Origin: an uncultured Rhodopila sp. | GTDB taxonomy: Bacteria; Pseudomonadota; Alphaproteobacteria; Acetobacterales; Acetobacteraceae | Assembly: GCA_903932145.1 (NCBI GenBank) | Contig: CAIZFE010000054.1 | Coordinates: forward strand, 1-60,374 | Reading direction: 5' to 3' | DNA length: 60,374 nt | Position numbers and translations under genes: made by a program | In this document: piece by piece, positions 43,931 through 53,353 of the stretch | Layout: the number at the start of each line of letters is the position of its first letter | Position numbering within the stretch: the stretch's first letter is position 1 | The notes under the pieces: generated by a model | The model's input: the letters and a program-made list of their open reading frames with translations, nothing else | Databases searched by the model: none | Told to the model about the DNA's origin: nothing

Positions 43931-44653
43931 TTAGAATTGCGTCGTCAGGTTGGTCAGCCATTCTGGTGAGGCAGCGACAAGGCTGCTTTCCAGCGTATGG
44001 TCGAAGCCGGTCAAAATCAGCATGGCTACCAGCAAAGCGGCGCCACCGAGCAGTCTCTTGCCCATTTTGCCGCCGCTGATCATGCGGCCTCGCCAACGGC
44101 CGAGGGCCTCCCGCGAGAGCGTTCCAATCAACAACAGGGGCAGCGCGGTGCCCAGGCCGAACGCCAGCATGACGGCCGCCACGGCCGGGATATCGCGCCC
44201 TTGCGAGGCCAGAACGGATGCGGCGCCCAGGGTCGGGCCGACACACGGGCTCCAGACCGCGCCAAGCAGAAGACCGAGCATGAACTGGCCGGCGAGGCCG
44301 TTGAAGGAGAAGCGGGCCATCAGCCGGTTACCACCGTTACTGACACCGCCCGCGACCAGGGCAAATCGTTGCTGAAGAGACTCACTCAGCAAAACGATAC
44401 CGAAACCTGCCAGAATGATCGCTGAGATGAAACGAAAGACATCGCCGTCCAGGCCGATCGAAAAGCCGACCAGGGCGACGAATAATCCGATCCCGACGAA
44501 CGAGACGACCAGACCGGCGGCCAGGGCCGGCAGGCCGAATCGATGGCTGGAGATGGCGGGCCCGATCACCAGGGGCAGCAGGGGCAGGACGCAGGGGGAC
44601 AACGTCGGGAGCATCCCGGCCATGAAGCCGAATGCGATGCTCCCGACTTGCAT
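43931..44653 (-). CDS. ccdA: CcdA/DsbD-type transmembrane thiol-disulfide transporter
   Basis: 240 residues, six helices. The redox cysteines are Cys21 (TLSPCVLPLL) and Cys137 (WSPCVGPTLG), each followed by Pro, matching CcdA/DsbD-beta. It carries reducing equivalents from the cytoplasm to periplasmic thiols, as needed to keep apocytochrome c reduced before heme attachment. It starts 10 bases after the thioredoxin-fold gene, with which it surely works. Near the c-type cytochrome cluster, which could use it. Confidence 0.9.
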   Translation of the reverse strand: MQVGSIAFGFMAGMLPTLSPCVLPLLPLVIGPAISSHRFGLPALAAGLVVSFVGIGLFVALVGFSIGLDGDVFRFISAIILAGFGIVLLSESLQQRFALVAGGVSNGGNRLMARFSFNGLAGQFMLGLLLGAVWSPCVGPTLGAASVLASQGRDIPAVAAVMLAFGLGTALPLLLIGTLSREALGRWRGRMISGGKMGKRLLGGAALLVAMLILTGFDHTLESSLVAASPEWLTNLTTQF

Positions 44654-44663
44654 GCCGGGGTTC

Positions 44664-45068
44664 TTACTCGGCCGTTTTGGCGAGCAGGCTTTGGATCGCG
44701 GCGGGATCGATTTCGCCGGTGGAGCGGCCTTTTTCGGTCGTGCCGTTAAAGACGATCAGGGTGCTTTGCTTCTGGGCCCCCATCGCGCGGACCTGGTCTT
44801 TCTGCGTGTCAAAATCGATGTTGTAAACAACGAGGTTTTTGAACTTCGGCTCGTCTTCCAATTGGCTCAGGATTGGCCGTTGTTTGGCGCAAACCGGGCA
44901 CCAGCTCGCGGTGATCTGGACCAGGATCGGTTGGCCCTGTTTCTGCGAGGCTTCGAACGCCTGTTGGGTGAACGGGGCGGCGTCGGTGGTGGCACGCGAC
45001 GGGTGAGCGATCAGAACCGTGAGGCTGGCGGCAAGCAGGGCGGCAGGCACTAATGTCATCAGGCGCAT
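44664..45068 (-). CDS. Periplasmic thioredoxin-family protein
   Basis: 134 residues with a signal peptide (cleavage near SRA, about residue 26). Thioredoxin fold with TASWCPVCAKQRP, active cysteines 57 and 60. It would receive electrons from the neighbouring CcdA. The CPVC centre is unusual compared with the CGPC of thioredoxin and may alter redox potential. First gene of the two-gene unit. Confidence 0.88.
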   Translation of the reverse strand: MRLMTLVPAALLAASLTVLIAHPSRATTDAAPFTQQAFEASQKQGQPILVQITASWCPVCAKQRPILSQLEDEPKFKNLVVYNIDFDTQKDQVRAMGAQKQSTLIVFNGTTEKGRSTGEIDPAAIQSLLAKTAE

Positions 45069-45147
45069 GGATAACTCCGCAGGTTGGCGGAGGTGGTGGT
45101 AGCAGCCTGCGGTGACGGTGGAAAGATGCCGTCAAGCGTGTGTTCAA

Positions 45148-45429
45148 CTAGCGGTACCAGCGGCCGCGGATCCACACCCACTGGCGTCCGTTCCAGGACC
45201 AGTGGCCTTCGTGCCAGTGCCAGCCCTCCCGGCCGGGTGGCGAGGGACGTTCCTCATGCCGGGGAGGCGGCATGTGCGGGCGCGGCGGCGGCCGATGATC
45301 CTCTTGACGCGGTTCGTCGCGCGGCGGTCCCTCCCGGTATGGTTCGGGACCCGGCTGCGCCCGAACCACACGGAACGGGAGCATCAAGCCGCCCATTGCG
45401 GCGATCATTATTTTGCGGCGATCGATCAT
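45148..45429 (-). CDS. Small secreted Pro/Trp-rich protein (YXWGXW-type)
   Basis: 93 residues from ATG 45429 with GAGG six bases upstream; longer frames upstream are less likely. Signal peptide (MIDRRKIMIAAMGGLM to about AQ). Mature protein is Pro-rich (EDHRPPPRPHMPPPRHEERP), then a repeat of Trp-X-Trp motifs: GWHWHEGHWSWNGRQWVWIR. Such short YXWGXW-like repeat proteins are found in many proteobacteria and their role is not known to me. Confidence 0.6.
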   Translation of the reverse strand: MIDRRKIMIAAMGGLMLPFRVVRAQPGPEPYREGPPRDEPRQEDHRPPPRPHMPPPRHEERPSPPGREGWHWHEGHWSWNGRQWVWIRGRWYR

Positions 45430-45518
45430 CGGGGCCTCGCGACACAGACACTGACCGGACGAAAATGGGCGGCTGGCCGGAGGACATCCAGTCACGTCAG
45501 CGGCATTTCGCAAGATGG

Positions 45519-47528
45519 TCAGACCGAGGCCGGATGCTCGGCGGGTGACACTACCGCCGAACCGGGGCCCCACCAGGCGGCATCGCGTTCTCCGGGTTGC
45601 GATGCGCGCGAGATCGCTTCGACCAGAATCCGTCGATTGATGGGTTTGCTGACGAAATCATTCATCCCGGCGTCACGACATGCCTGGATATCTTCCGGAA
45701 AGGCGTTCGCCGTCATCGCAATGATCGGAGTATGGCGGCAGGGACCGGTGCCTTTGCGGATGACCTGCGTGGCTTCGAGACCATCCATCTCCGGCATGCT
45801 CATGTCCATAAAGATGATATCGTATTTTGTTTCTGCCGCGGCCTTGACCGCTTCCGCACCGTTATTCGCGATATCGACGTCCAACCCGGCAAGCCTCACC
45901 ATCCGGGTAAAGACAAGCTGATTGGTGCGATTGTCCTCCGCCAGCAACACGTGCAGGGGGCGATCCCGGGCAAACCGGGCGGTGATGCTTTCGATTGTTT
46001 CCGATTCGAAAACGCGCGGGCTTTCGGCGATCGTTTGCAACGGAAGCTGAACACGGAAAATGGTTCCGGTCCCCGGGATCGAACTCGCGGCAATCGTGCC
46101 GCCCATCCCGTCCACGAGTTGCTTGCAGATGGCCAATCCCAGTCCCGAACCGCCGAAGCGGCGGGTGATGGAGGTATCGGCTTGCACGAACGGGTCGAAC
46201 AAACCGGTCATTTGGGCCGATGTCATGCCGATGCCGGTGTCCGTCACCGTCCATTCGACGACGGCCTGGTCTGCTCCGCGCGACAGACATTCGGCGCGAA
46301 CGGCCACGCCACCGGTTTTGGTGAATTTGACGGCGTTCGAAACCAGATTGTGCAAGACCTGGCCAATGCGGTTGGCATCGGCCAGCAATCGCGGCGGCAG
46401 GTCGATATCCTGTGTGACGTCAAGGCGAATGCCTTTTTCGACCGCGATCGGGCCATGCACACTGAGCGTTTCTTGCGTCAGCGTGGCGGGTGAAAACGGA
46501 ATGTGTTCAAAGGTCATGCGCCCGGCGTCGAGGCGGGAGAAATCCAGCACATCGTTGAGGATGCGCATCAGGATGCCGCCTGAGCCGTGTATCGCCAGAA
46601 CGATCTGACGTTGTTCCGCGGGCATGGCGTCATCGAGAAGCGTGGTGGTCAGGCCCAGCACCGCGTTCATCGGTGTGCGAATCTCATGACTCATCATCGC
46701 CAGAAACGTCGATTTCGCTCGGCTGGCCGCTTCGGCGGCGCGCTGCAGCTCGCGCGCCTCGTCGGTTTCCTGGCGCAGGACCTGCATGCGCAGTTGCGCC
46801 TCGGCTTCGCGCTGGGCGGCGATATTTTGCAAATTGGCAATGATCGCCAGCCGCATGTGATCGAGGGCTTGCATCAGGTGGGCGATCTCGCCGGGTCCGG
46901 TTTGCGGCAGTTCGGTGTCGAGGTGCCCGGCGGCGATGGCATCCGCGGCCACGACAGCGTCGCGCAGCGTCGGTAAAATGGAGCGGGCCAGCGCCAACGC
47001 GATGCCTAGGGAAATGATCACCGCACTAACGGACGCAAACAGAACCAGGCGGTCGCCACGGTCAATCGATTGCTCAACGTCGTCGCGGGCCGCCAGACCG
47101 TCGGCCCCAAACCGACGAACCAGGGCTGTCAGGTCCCGGCTGACCGCTTCCAGTCCGGAAACAAAGCGAATCGTTGATGTTTCTTTGGTCAGACGCTGGA
47201 ATTGTGCCAACAGGGCCTGACCCTGGGCGCGGGCCCTCGCGGTCATGGCCCGCTCGATCGCGACCTCCAGGTTACTCATCACCGTTTGAAGATCGCCCAC
47301 GGATTTTTCGATCGAAGGGCGCAAGGCCGGATCGGCGTCATCGGCTTCCAGCCGCACTAAGCCCGTTTGCACCGCGGTGATGTAGGTCAGGCCAATGTAG
47401 GATTCATCGTAGATGGCCATCGCGCGCTCGCCCATGCGATGCTGCTGGTTGCGGGCGAACAGTCCGAGACCGGCATTCAGCAACAGGAGCAGGCCACAGG
47501 CCACAATGATCCGGGCTTTGATGGTCAT
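45519..47528 (-). CDS. Hybrid sensor histidine kinase / response regulator
   Basis: 669 residues. Transmembrane helices about 7-25 and 162-182 enclose a helical periplasmic sensor. A HAMP-like linker is followed by HisKA with the phosphorylated His281 (SHEIRTP), then HATPase_c with N-box Asn394/398, DTGIG (430-434) and GGSGLGL (459-465). The C-terminal receiver (about 526-645) has the acceptor Asp575 in IIFMDMSMPE and Lys in the SKPI motif. No partner response regulator is adjacent. Signal unknown. Confidence 0.9.
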   Translation of the reverse strand: MTIKARIIVACGLLLLLNAGLGLFARNQQHRMGERAMAIYDESYIGLTYITAVQTGLVRLEADDADPALRPSIEKSVGDLQTVMSNLEVAIERAMTARARAQGQALLAQFQRLTKETSTIRFVSGLEAVSRDLTALVRRFGADGLAARDDVEQSIDRGDRLVLFASVSAVIISLGIALALARSILPTLRDAVVAADAIAAGHLDTELPQTGPGEIAHLMQALDHMRLAIIANLQNIAAQREAEAQLRMQVLRQETDEARELQRAAEAASRAKSTFLAMMSHEIRTPMNAVLGLTTTLLDDAMPAEQRQIVLAIHGSGGILMRILNDVLDFSRLDAGRMTFEHIPFSPATLTQETLSVHGPIAVEKGIRLDVTQDIDLPPRLLADANRIGQVLHNLVSNAVKFTKTGGVAVRAECLSRGADQAVVEWTVTDTGIGMTSAQMTGLFDPFVQADTSITRRFGGSGLGLAICKQLVDGMGGTIAASSIPGTGTIFRVQLPLQTIAESPRVFESETIESITARFARDRPLHVLLAEDNRTNQLVFTRMVRLAGLDVDIANNGAEAVKAAAETKYDIIFMDMSMPEMDGLEATQVIRKGTGPCRHTPIIAMTANAFPEDIQACRDAGMNDFVSKPINRRILVEAISRASQPGERDAAWWGPGSAVVSPAEHPASV

Positions 47529-48509
47529 GGCAGGGCGTCAGCCGGGTTGCCGGACGCCAATCGTTGCCTCCGGCGCAACGCGGCGGGTTCGATGTTCGAG
47601 TCCGCCGTTGAGACCGATTCGCGCCCTTCATCGTCGCGGCCAGCCGAACCATGACGAAGCCGGGATGGCATCTGGTCAGTGCCAATGGGCGTTGTTAGTG
47701 CGAGCGGCGATGGCGGTACTCGAGGCAAAAGCATAACCCGTTCCTTATCCTCCGGCGGCATGCCAGTGAGTGAAAGACATCCGAACGGTGAGGACGACCG
47801 CTCTCCTTCACGGCCGGATTCCGGCCCCGCTTCAGATTATAGAGTGAATACGTCTTTTGCATCGAAATGAGATTGTTTCGGTAAAAATGCATATTGCTAC
47901 AATCTGTTTCTGAGGGGGCGTGCCGCGGCGGTCCCGAAACATTCCGTCGACCGGGGCCATCATGAAAAATGCGTTGAGAATTCCCGCCGTCACGGTGAGA
48001 ATTCAGTTTTCTCATGATGAGAACGGCTGCTCGGCATTGGTCAGGCGGAGTTTGCCGGTAGCATCGTGCCTGAAATGGAACTCAGATAAGGACGGATCAG
48101 AACGGATGAGATTCGACACCGGCGGACTGAACTGGATAGCGCAGGCTATTATGGGCGGTTCGTTTGCAGCCCTAAATTCGCTGGGTCTGACATTCGACGC
48201 ATCGCCAATCGAGCACGGCAAAATCAGGGCAATGTGTCCTCATCCGTTCTTATCCGTTCTGATCCGTCCTTATCTGTGTTCCCATGTCACCCACCGGCCT
48301 ATCGATCCGGCTGATGCGGAGGAAGCCGCACAATTCAGCAGGGACTTTCCGGGCGGACACCAAACCAGCGCCGCGGTACCGAAACGTCATTCAGTAACGT
48401 CAGGCGAGCGGCGAGAGAGTCGTCGGCATGCGCATCAGTGGCCTTCAGCAAGCCGCACTTGGCGGCCGCGACTATCGGGAAACGACGCACGGGCGAACGC
48501 CGGTGTTCG
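47529..48509. other. Long gene-free region between the histidine kinase and rnhA
   Basis: About 980 bases. Open frames here are short or basic without ribosome sites, and none looks like a known protein. The main recognisable content is the inverted repeat at 48083-48276. AT content is higher near 47855-47910 (upstream of the histidine kinase). Confidence 0.5.
48083..48276. repeat. Inverted repeat with tandem decamers
   Basis: Left arm 48083-48110 (28 bases) is complementary to the right arm 48239-48276, which has an additional ten bases. The right arm is built of tandem 10-base units of the type ATCCGTTCTT and the left arm of ATCAGAACGG-type units, so the arms are themselves short tandem repeats. 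128 bases separate the arms. It could form a large stem-loop; origin or role unknown. Confidence 0.7.
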
Positions 48510-49007
48510 TTACTTATCCCCGAACGCGGCCCGCCGCGCTTCGGTCGCCAGCCGGTCGGCGCGCTCGTTCATATCGTTGCCGTCATGGCCGCGCACCCAT
48601 TTCCACTCTACCCGGTGGATTTCCCCCGCCGCCAGGATGCGCTTCCACAGATCAATATTGGCCACCGGATCGCCAATGGACCCGCGCCAGCCCTTGCGAA
48701 CCCAGCCGGTGATCCATTTGGTGATGCCGTTCTTGAGGTATTGGCTGTCCGTGTGGATCACCACATGGCAGGGGCGTTTCAGAGACTCCAGCGCCTCGGC
48801 CGCCGCCGTCAGTTCCATGCGGTTGTTGGTCGTGACCGGCTTCGTGCCCGACAATTCCTTGACGACATTTCGGAATGTCAGGATCGCGGCCCAGCCGCCG
48901 GGGCCGGGGTTCGGCTTGCAGCCGCCGTCGGTCCAGACTTCCACGACTTTATCGGGATCGGGTGGCAGCGACACGACGATTTCATCATAGGCCATAGGCG
49001 CGTCCAT
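48510..49007 (-). CDS. rnhA: Ribonuclease HI
   Basis: 165 residues. RNase H fold: the catalytic carboxylates are Asp in VWTDGGCKPNPGPGGW, Glu in NNRMELTAAAEAL, Asp in HTDSQYL and Asp in ERADRLAT. It removes RNA from RNA:DNA hybrids. Start ATG 49007 (a second ATG four codons on). Overlaps the end of thrB by 23 bases, so the two are likely co-transcribed. Confidence 0.95.
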   Translation of the reverse strand: MDAPMAYDEIVVSLPPDPDKVVEVWTDGGCKPNPGPGGWAAILTFRNVVKELSGTKPVTTNNRMELTAAAEALESLKRPCHVVIHTDSQYLKNGITKWITGWVRKGWRGSIGDPVANIDLWKRILAAGEIHRVEWKWVRGHDGNDMNERADRLATEARRAAFGDK

Positions 49008-49944
49008 CCGTGGCAGACATGTGGAAACGCAGCCGGCGGAGATACTCCATCGGGTCCTTTCGAGTGACCATCGCGCCGGACGGGGTGTTCAGCCAGTCGA
49101 ACACCCGGGTCAGCAGGAAGCGAATCGCCGCACCCTGGCACAGCACCGGCAGCGCGTCCTGTTCATCCTGCGACAACGGGCGCACCGACTGATAGCTGGC
49201 CAGCAGCGCGCGGCTTTTCGTCACGTTGAACGAGAAATCCGGCTCAAAGCACCAGGCATTCAGACAAATGGCGATGTCATAGGCCAGCAGGTCGGTGGCG
49301 GCGAAGTAGAAGTCGATCACCCCCGACAGTTTCTCGTCCAGGAAGAACACGTTGTCGGGGAACATGTCGGCGTGGATATGTCCGACCGGCAGTCCGGCCG
49401 GCCAACCCGACAGGATCGCATCCAGGGACCGGTCCAGCTCCTGCGCCAGTCCGTCCTGGATCTCATCGGCTCGGCCACGGCAACGGTCGAGCAGAGGCTG
49501 CCAGGCTTGCGGACCGAGCGCGTTTTTCCGGGCCGGTGCGTAATCCGCTCCCGCCAGATGCAGCTTTGCCAGTGCGGTCCCGACCGGGGCGCAATGGGAC
49601 TGCCGCACGCGCCGGGGCCAGACGCCGGGTAGGAAGGTGGTGATCGCGGCGTGCTTGCCGCACAGTTGCCGCAGCGCCAGGCCGTCGCGGCCGTGCACCG
49701 GTTGCGGGCACACCAGGCCGTGCAGCGCCAGATGCTCCATCAGGCCGAGGAACCAGGGCAGGTCGTCCGGATCGACGCGCTTTTCGTACAGCGTCAGAAT
49801 GAAGTCGCCGGCCGTGGTGCGGAGGGAAAAGTTCGAGTTCTCGACGCCCTCGGCGATGCCGCGGAAGGCGACCATGGTGCCGATGTCGTAGCCGGACAGG
49901 AAATCCGCCAACGCGTCGTCGGTAACCTCGGTATAAACCGCCAT
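48985..49944 (-). CDS. thrB: Homoserine kinase (APH-fold ThrB)
   Basis: 319 residues. The alphaproteobacterial homoserine kinase has an aminoglycoside phosphotransferase fold, unlike the GHMP ThrB of E. coli. Signature elements: GVENSNFSLRTT, FILTLYEKRVDP and the catalytic loop GHIHADMFPDNVFF followed by GVIDFYFA. It phosphorylates homoserine in threonine synthesis. It precedes rnhA, a pairing known in many alphaproteobacteria. Confidence 0.92.
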   Translation of the reverse strand: MAVYTEVTDDALADFLSGYDIGTMVAFRGIAEGVENSNFSLRTTAGDFILTLYEKRVDPDDLPWFLGLMEHLALHGLVCPQPVHGRDGLALRQLCGKHAAITTFLPGVWPRRVRQSHCAPVGTALAKLHLAGADYAPARKNALGPQAWQPLLDRCRGRADEIQDGLAQELDRSLDAILSGWPAGLPVGHIHADMFPDNVFFLDEKLSGVIDFYFAATDLLAYDIAICLNAWCFEPDFSFNVTKSRALLASYQSVRPLSQDEQDALPVLCQGAAIRFLLTRVFDWLNTPSGAMVTRKDPMEYLRRLRFHMSATDGRAYGL

Positions 49945-49951
49945 GGGCGGC

Positions 49952-50257
49952 TCAGTGCGTCCAGTTTTCGATGCGGCCGTATTTGAAATTGTCGGAATAC
50001 GACTTTGGCTTGATCCGGCGGGTCTGCGGCAGTTCGACCTCGTATTGGAGGCCGGCGCGGTCGGCGTAGGCGATGGCTTCCTCGCGCGTGTCGAACGACA
50101 GCTTCACCTGCGTCTGGGTGTCGCCACCGCCGGACCAGCCCATCAGCGGGTCGGCGACGCGGCCGTGCGAGGGAATGAATTCGAGTGCCCAATCCTGCGT
50201 CTTCGCCCAACCGGATTGCATGGCGGTCTTGGGCGGCTGGAAAATGCGGGCACGCAT
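49952..50257 (-). CDS. NADH dehydrogenase (ubiquinone) Fe-S protein 4-like subunit
   Basis: 101 residues. NDUFS4/ETC complex I 18-kDa family: ARIFQPPKTAMQSGWAKTQD, GRVADPLMGWSGGGDTQTQV and the C-terminal SYSDNFKYGRIENWTH. This accessory subunit of complex I occurs in alphaproteobacteria and mitochondria, supporting an alphaproteobacterial host. It is downstream of the tRNA-Pro and just upstream of thrB. Confidence 0.93.
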   Translation of the reverse strand: MRARIFQPPKTAMQSGWAKTQDWALEFIPSHGRVADPLMGWSGGGDTQTQVKLSFDTREEAIAYADRAGLQYEVELPQTRRIKPKSYSDNFKYGRIENWTH

Positions 50258-50281
50258 GGACAGAGACTCCGTTAAGCTAAG

Positions 50282-50358
50282 TGGTCGGGGCGGCGGGACT
50301 CGAACCCACGACCTCCTGTACCCAAAACAGGCGCGCTACCAGGCTGCGCCACACCCCG
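50282..50358 (-). tRNA. tRNA-Pro (anticodon TGG)
   Basis: Cloverleaf on the minus strand: 5-prime acceptor CGGGGTG (50358-50352) pairs with CGCCCCG; D-arm GGCGCAGCCTGGTAGCGC; anticodon loop with TTTTGGG giving TGG; T-arm GGGTTCGAGTCCC; encoded CCA at 50284-50282. Typical Pro tRNA features such as a 5-prime C. Confidence 0.95.
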
Positions 50359-50479
50359 ACGGCAGGAACCGGCGGACCCTATGGGCGGCGGCGTTCCGAT
50401 GCAAGCGGATTGACGGCAATCCCGGGGGGAATCGCACATCCGTGGCCCAGCCGGGCGTATTGGCGCCTGTCCGCACGGG

Positions 50480-52585
50480 TTACGCCGCCCGAATCTGCTG
50501 CAGGAACCCGTTCACCTGTCCGCGCAGCCGCTCCGCCGCCGAACCCAGCTCCACCGACGCCGCCTTCACCGCCCGCGATGTCGTATCGGTGGCCTCGGCG
50601 CCGCGGGTGACGCTGGCAACCGTTTGCGACACTTCACCGGTGCTGTGGGCGGCGCCCTGCGTATTGCGGGCAATCTCCTGCGTCGCGGCGCCTTGTTCCT
50701 CCACCGCGGCGGCGATCGACGTATTGACGACGCTGACCTCCGCAATGGTGGCGCCGATCTTGCGGATGGCGGCGACCGCGGCTTCGGTGCCGCCTTGCAC
50801 CGAGGCGATCTGCGAGGCGATCTCCTCCGTCGCCCTGGCGGTCTGGGTCGCGAGCGATTTCACCTCCGACGCGACGACGGCAAACCCCTTGCCGGCGTCA
50901 CCCGCGCGGGCTGCCTCGATCGTCGCATTCAGCGCCAGCAGGTTGGTTTGGGCGGCAATGTCGCTGATCAGTTTCACGACTTTGCCGATTTCAGCGGTGG
51001 CTTCGGCCAGTCCGCGCACCGTGTCGTCGGTCTGGCGCGTCTCTTCCACGGCGCGCGAGGCGATGGTGGAGGCATGCGCCACCTGCCGGCTGATTTCGGA
51101 TATCGACGAACTGAGTTGTTCGGTCGCGGCCGCGACGCCTTCGACATTGTTGGTCGCCTCCCGCGCCGCGGCGACGGCGGTGTTGGCCTGGTCCTTGCTG
51201 CGATCCGCGATTCCCTGCATGTCGTTGGCCGCCCGGTCCATCTTCGCCGACGCGTCGCCGAACCCGTTCAGCGCCATGCCGACTTCGGCATCGAAGGCGA
51301 CGACATGCGCTTCCGTCGATCTGTGGCGGGCTTCCGCGCGCTGTTGATCGTCGCGCTGTTCCGCTTCCAGCCGTGCTTTGTCCACCGCCTGTCGTTGGAA
51401 CGTTGCCAGCGCCCCCGCCAGGGCGCCGATTTCGTCACGCCGGTCGGTAAACGGCGCCTGAACCGACAGATTGCCGTTGGCGAGTTGCGACATGGCGTCG
51501 CGCAGCACATGCAGCGGGCGGATGACGCGGCGGCTGACCGTCAGCAGGCTGAAACCCGACATCAGGATGGCCACGATCAGCAGCCCGGCTTCCAGCATGA
51601 GTGCGGTCTTCGCCGAGGCATGCATCGACGACGCGTGATCATTGGCCTCGCGCAGCGCGGCCTCGGCCACGGTCAGTGTGGCGGCGAGCCGTGGCACTGT
51701 GATCGGCGACCACTGATCGGCGATCAGTTCGGGCTTGCCGCCCTCGATCAACGCGTTCAGCAGACGCGCCCGCAGGGCCAGATAATCGGGATCGTAGAAT
51801 TGCCGTTTGGCCGTGGCGACGCTGTCAGTAAACCGAGCGGGCAGGGGAAGGCCCACGATGACGTCCTCGAACGATGCCCAGAGCGCGTCGCTGGCGCCGA
51901 TATAGGCGTCAAACTTCTGCCGCGCATCGTGCGGCACTTTTCCGGCGGCGAGACTGGTGGAGATGATCAATGACGCTTCGCCGGCGCTGTTCCGCGTGGC
52001 CCAGGCGAGTTGCTTGACCTCCAGCATCTGGTCGATGAACCCGTCCAGTTCCTTCACCCGGGCAAACAATTGCGCGGAGATTTGTTCGAGATTGGTCTGG
52101 AGGGCGAGACTCTCCGCCACGTAGTCTTCCCCCAGGATCGCTCGGCGGCTGGCTTTTGGCCCGGCCACACCGGTCCAGTATTCAGCCTGGAGCGCGGTCA
52201 GGGTTGTCAGTGAGCGCTGCAATGTGGGCAGCGACTGATCGCGGCCGGGGAAGGGGATGTCGGCCAGTTGCTCGATCGAAGCCTTTAAGGCCGGCATTTC
52301 TTCGTCGCGCAGAGTCGTGAGGAACGCCTTGATCTCCGGCTTGATGGATTCGTCGGCATTCCAGGTGCGCAAGGTCGAGCTGCGATCGGTCCGGGTGGCA
52401 ACGAGCGCGCGGAACATCTGGCCGGAGACAGTGGTGATCTGCGAGGTCAGGCTGGCGGCCTGCATTTGCCGCCATGTGTCCCAGACGCGCGTGGAGAGAA
52501 TCGCGATGGCGAGGCAGGCCATCGCGGTCAGAACGGATTTCAGCAGCGTCGCGGAGGACAGGCGGTTCAACAATGGGATTCTCAT
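50480..52585 (-). CDS. Methyl-accepting chemotaxis protein
   Basis: 701 residues. First membrane helix about 13-32, a long helical extracytoplasmic sensor (about 33-325), second helix about 327-348, HAMP (about 350-405), then a signalling domain with the conserved hairpin tip [20 protein letters not shown] and methylation helices. The sensor's length suggests a helical-bimodular or nitrate-type four-helix pair. The ligand is unknown. Not linked to che genes here. Confidence 0.92.
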   Translation of the reverse strand: MRIPLLNRLSSATLLKSVLTAMACLAIAILSTRVWDTWRQMQAASLTSQITTVSGQMFRALVATRTDRSSTLRTWNADESIKPEIKAFLTTLRDEEMPALKASIEQLADIPFPGRDQSLPTLQRSLTTLTALQAEYWTGVAGPKASRRAILGEDYVAESLALQTNLEQISAQLFARVKELDGFIDQMLEVKQLAWATRNSAGEASLIISTSLAAGKVPHDARQKFDAYIGASDALWASFEDVIVGLPLPARFTDSVATAKRQFYDPDYLALRARLLNALIEGGKPELIADQWSPITVPRLAATLTVAEAALREANDHASSMHASAKTALMLEAGLLIVAILMSGFSLLTVSRRVIRPLHVLRDAMSQLANGNLSVQAPFTDRRDEIGALAGALATFQRQAVDKARLEAEQRDDQQRAEARHRSTEAHVVAFDAEVGMALNGFGDASAKMDRAANDMQGIADRSKDQANTAVAAAREATNNVEGVAAATEQLSSSISEISRQVAHASTIASRAVEETRQTDDTVRGLAEATAEIGKVVKLISDIAAQTNLLALNATIEAARAGDAGKGFAVVASEVKSLATQTARATEEIASQIASVQGGTEAAVAAIRKIGATIAEVSVVNTSIAAAVEEQGAATQEIARNTQGAAHSTGEVSQTVASVTRGAEATDTTSRAVKAASVELGSAAERLRGQVNGFLQQIRAA

Positions 52586-52858
52586 CGGACAGGATGGGAA
52601 AACGTTACGAAATCCTGTATCGGACTGTCTAACAAAAACGCAGGATTTACATGGAAATATCGCGACAATCAGGCGGTCGCCGGGTTGGCACTTGCACGTT
52701 ACGGATATAATCGTTTTTGCGAATTATACCAGTCGGAGTCGACGCCGCCTCTCGCCCCCACCGTGATGGTTCCACGCCTGGGCTGTCCGGCACGGCGGGG
52801 CATCGGATCAGGTGGTCCAGAGGGGATTTGCCGCAACGATGCCGCCCCGGAGAGACCT

Positions 52859-53353
52859 CTATGGCGCGTTGCCGAATATCCGTTGCTTCACAGTGTCGCC
52901 GACCCGGATATCCAGTTTCGCGGTCAGGCCGCCGGCGAGTTCCAGCGTCGCGCGCACCGGCCCGTGGCTGTCGATCACCGCCAGGCTGCGTGGCGTGGTG
53001 TTCTCCGCGATCGCTCGGATCGACCCGTCGGCGTTGATGAATACCATGTCCAGCGGCACGAGCGTGTTGCGCATCCACATCTGCGAGTCGTGCGCGAAGC
53101 CCCAGTCGAACAGCATGCCGCCGTCCTCAGGGACGCTGGTGCGGAACATCTCGCCGACGATCTGTTGCTCCTGCTTGATGGCCATTTCCACGTTGAACAC
53201 GTGTTCCGGGCCGCCGTGGCCAACGATGATCAGTTTCTCCTTCGGCAGTTCGGGCTGCGGGCCGGTGGGCTCCGGCGACTGCGCCCAAGTCGTCAGGGCG
53301 GGGATGGCGAACGGCAGGGCGGCGGCGAGCGCCAGCAGGTAACGGCGTTTCAT
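52859..53353 (-). CDS. DUF192 protein, secreted
   Basis: 164 residues from ATG 53353, which overlaps the stop of the histone-deacetylase-like gene. Signal peptide ends near TTWA (about residue 24). DUF192 domain (PF02643): FNVEMAIKQEQQIVGEMFR, then MLFDWG, QMWMRNTLVPLDMVFI and the C-terminal GLTAKLDIRVGDTV. Small beta-barrel of unknown function, often at the cell envelope. Confidence 0.9.
   Translation of the reverse strand: MKRRYLLALAAALPFAIPALTTWAQSPEPTGPQPELPKEKLIIVGHGGPEHVFNVEMAIKQEQQIVGEMFRTSVPEDGGMLFDWGFAHDSQMWMRNTLVPLDMVFINADGSIRAIAENTTPRSLAVIDSHGPVRATLELAGGLTAKLDIRVGDTVKQRIFGNAP

Noticed and set aside
50624..51973. A 449-residue plus-strand frame over the chemotaxis receptor
   Set aside because: Antisense to a receptor with a complete signalling domain; sequence is Arg and Gly rich without domain.
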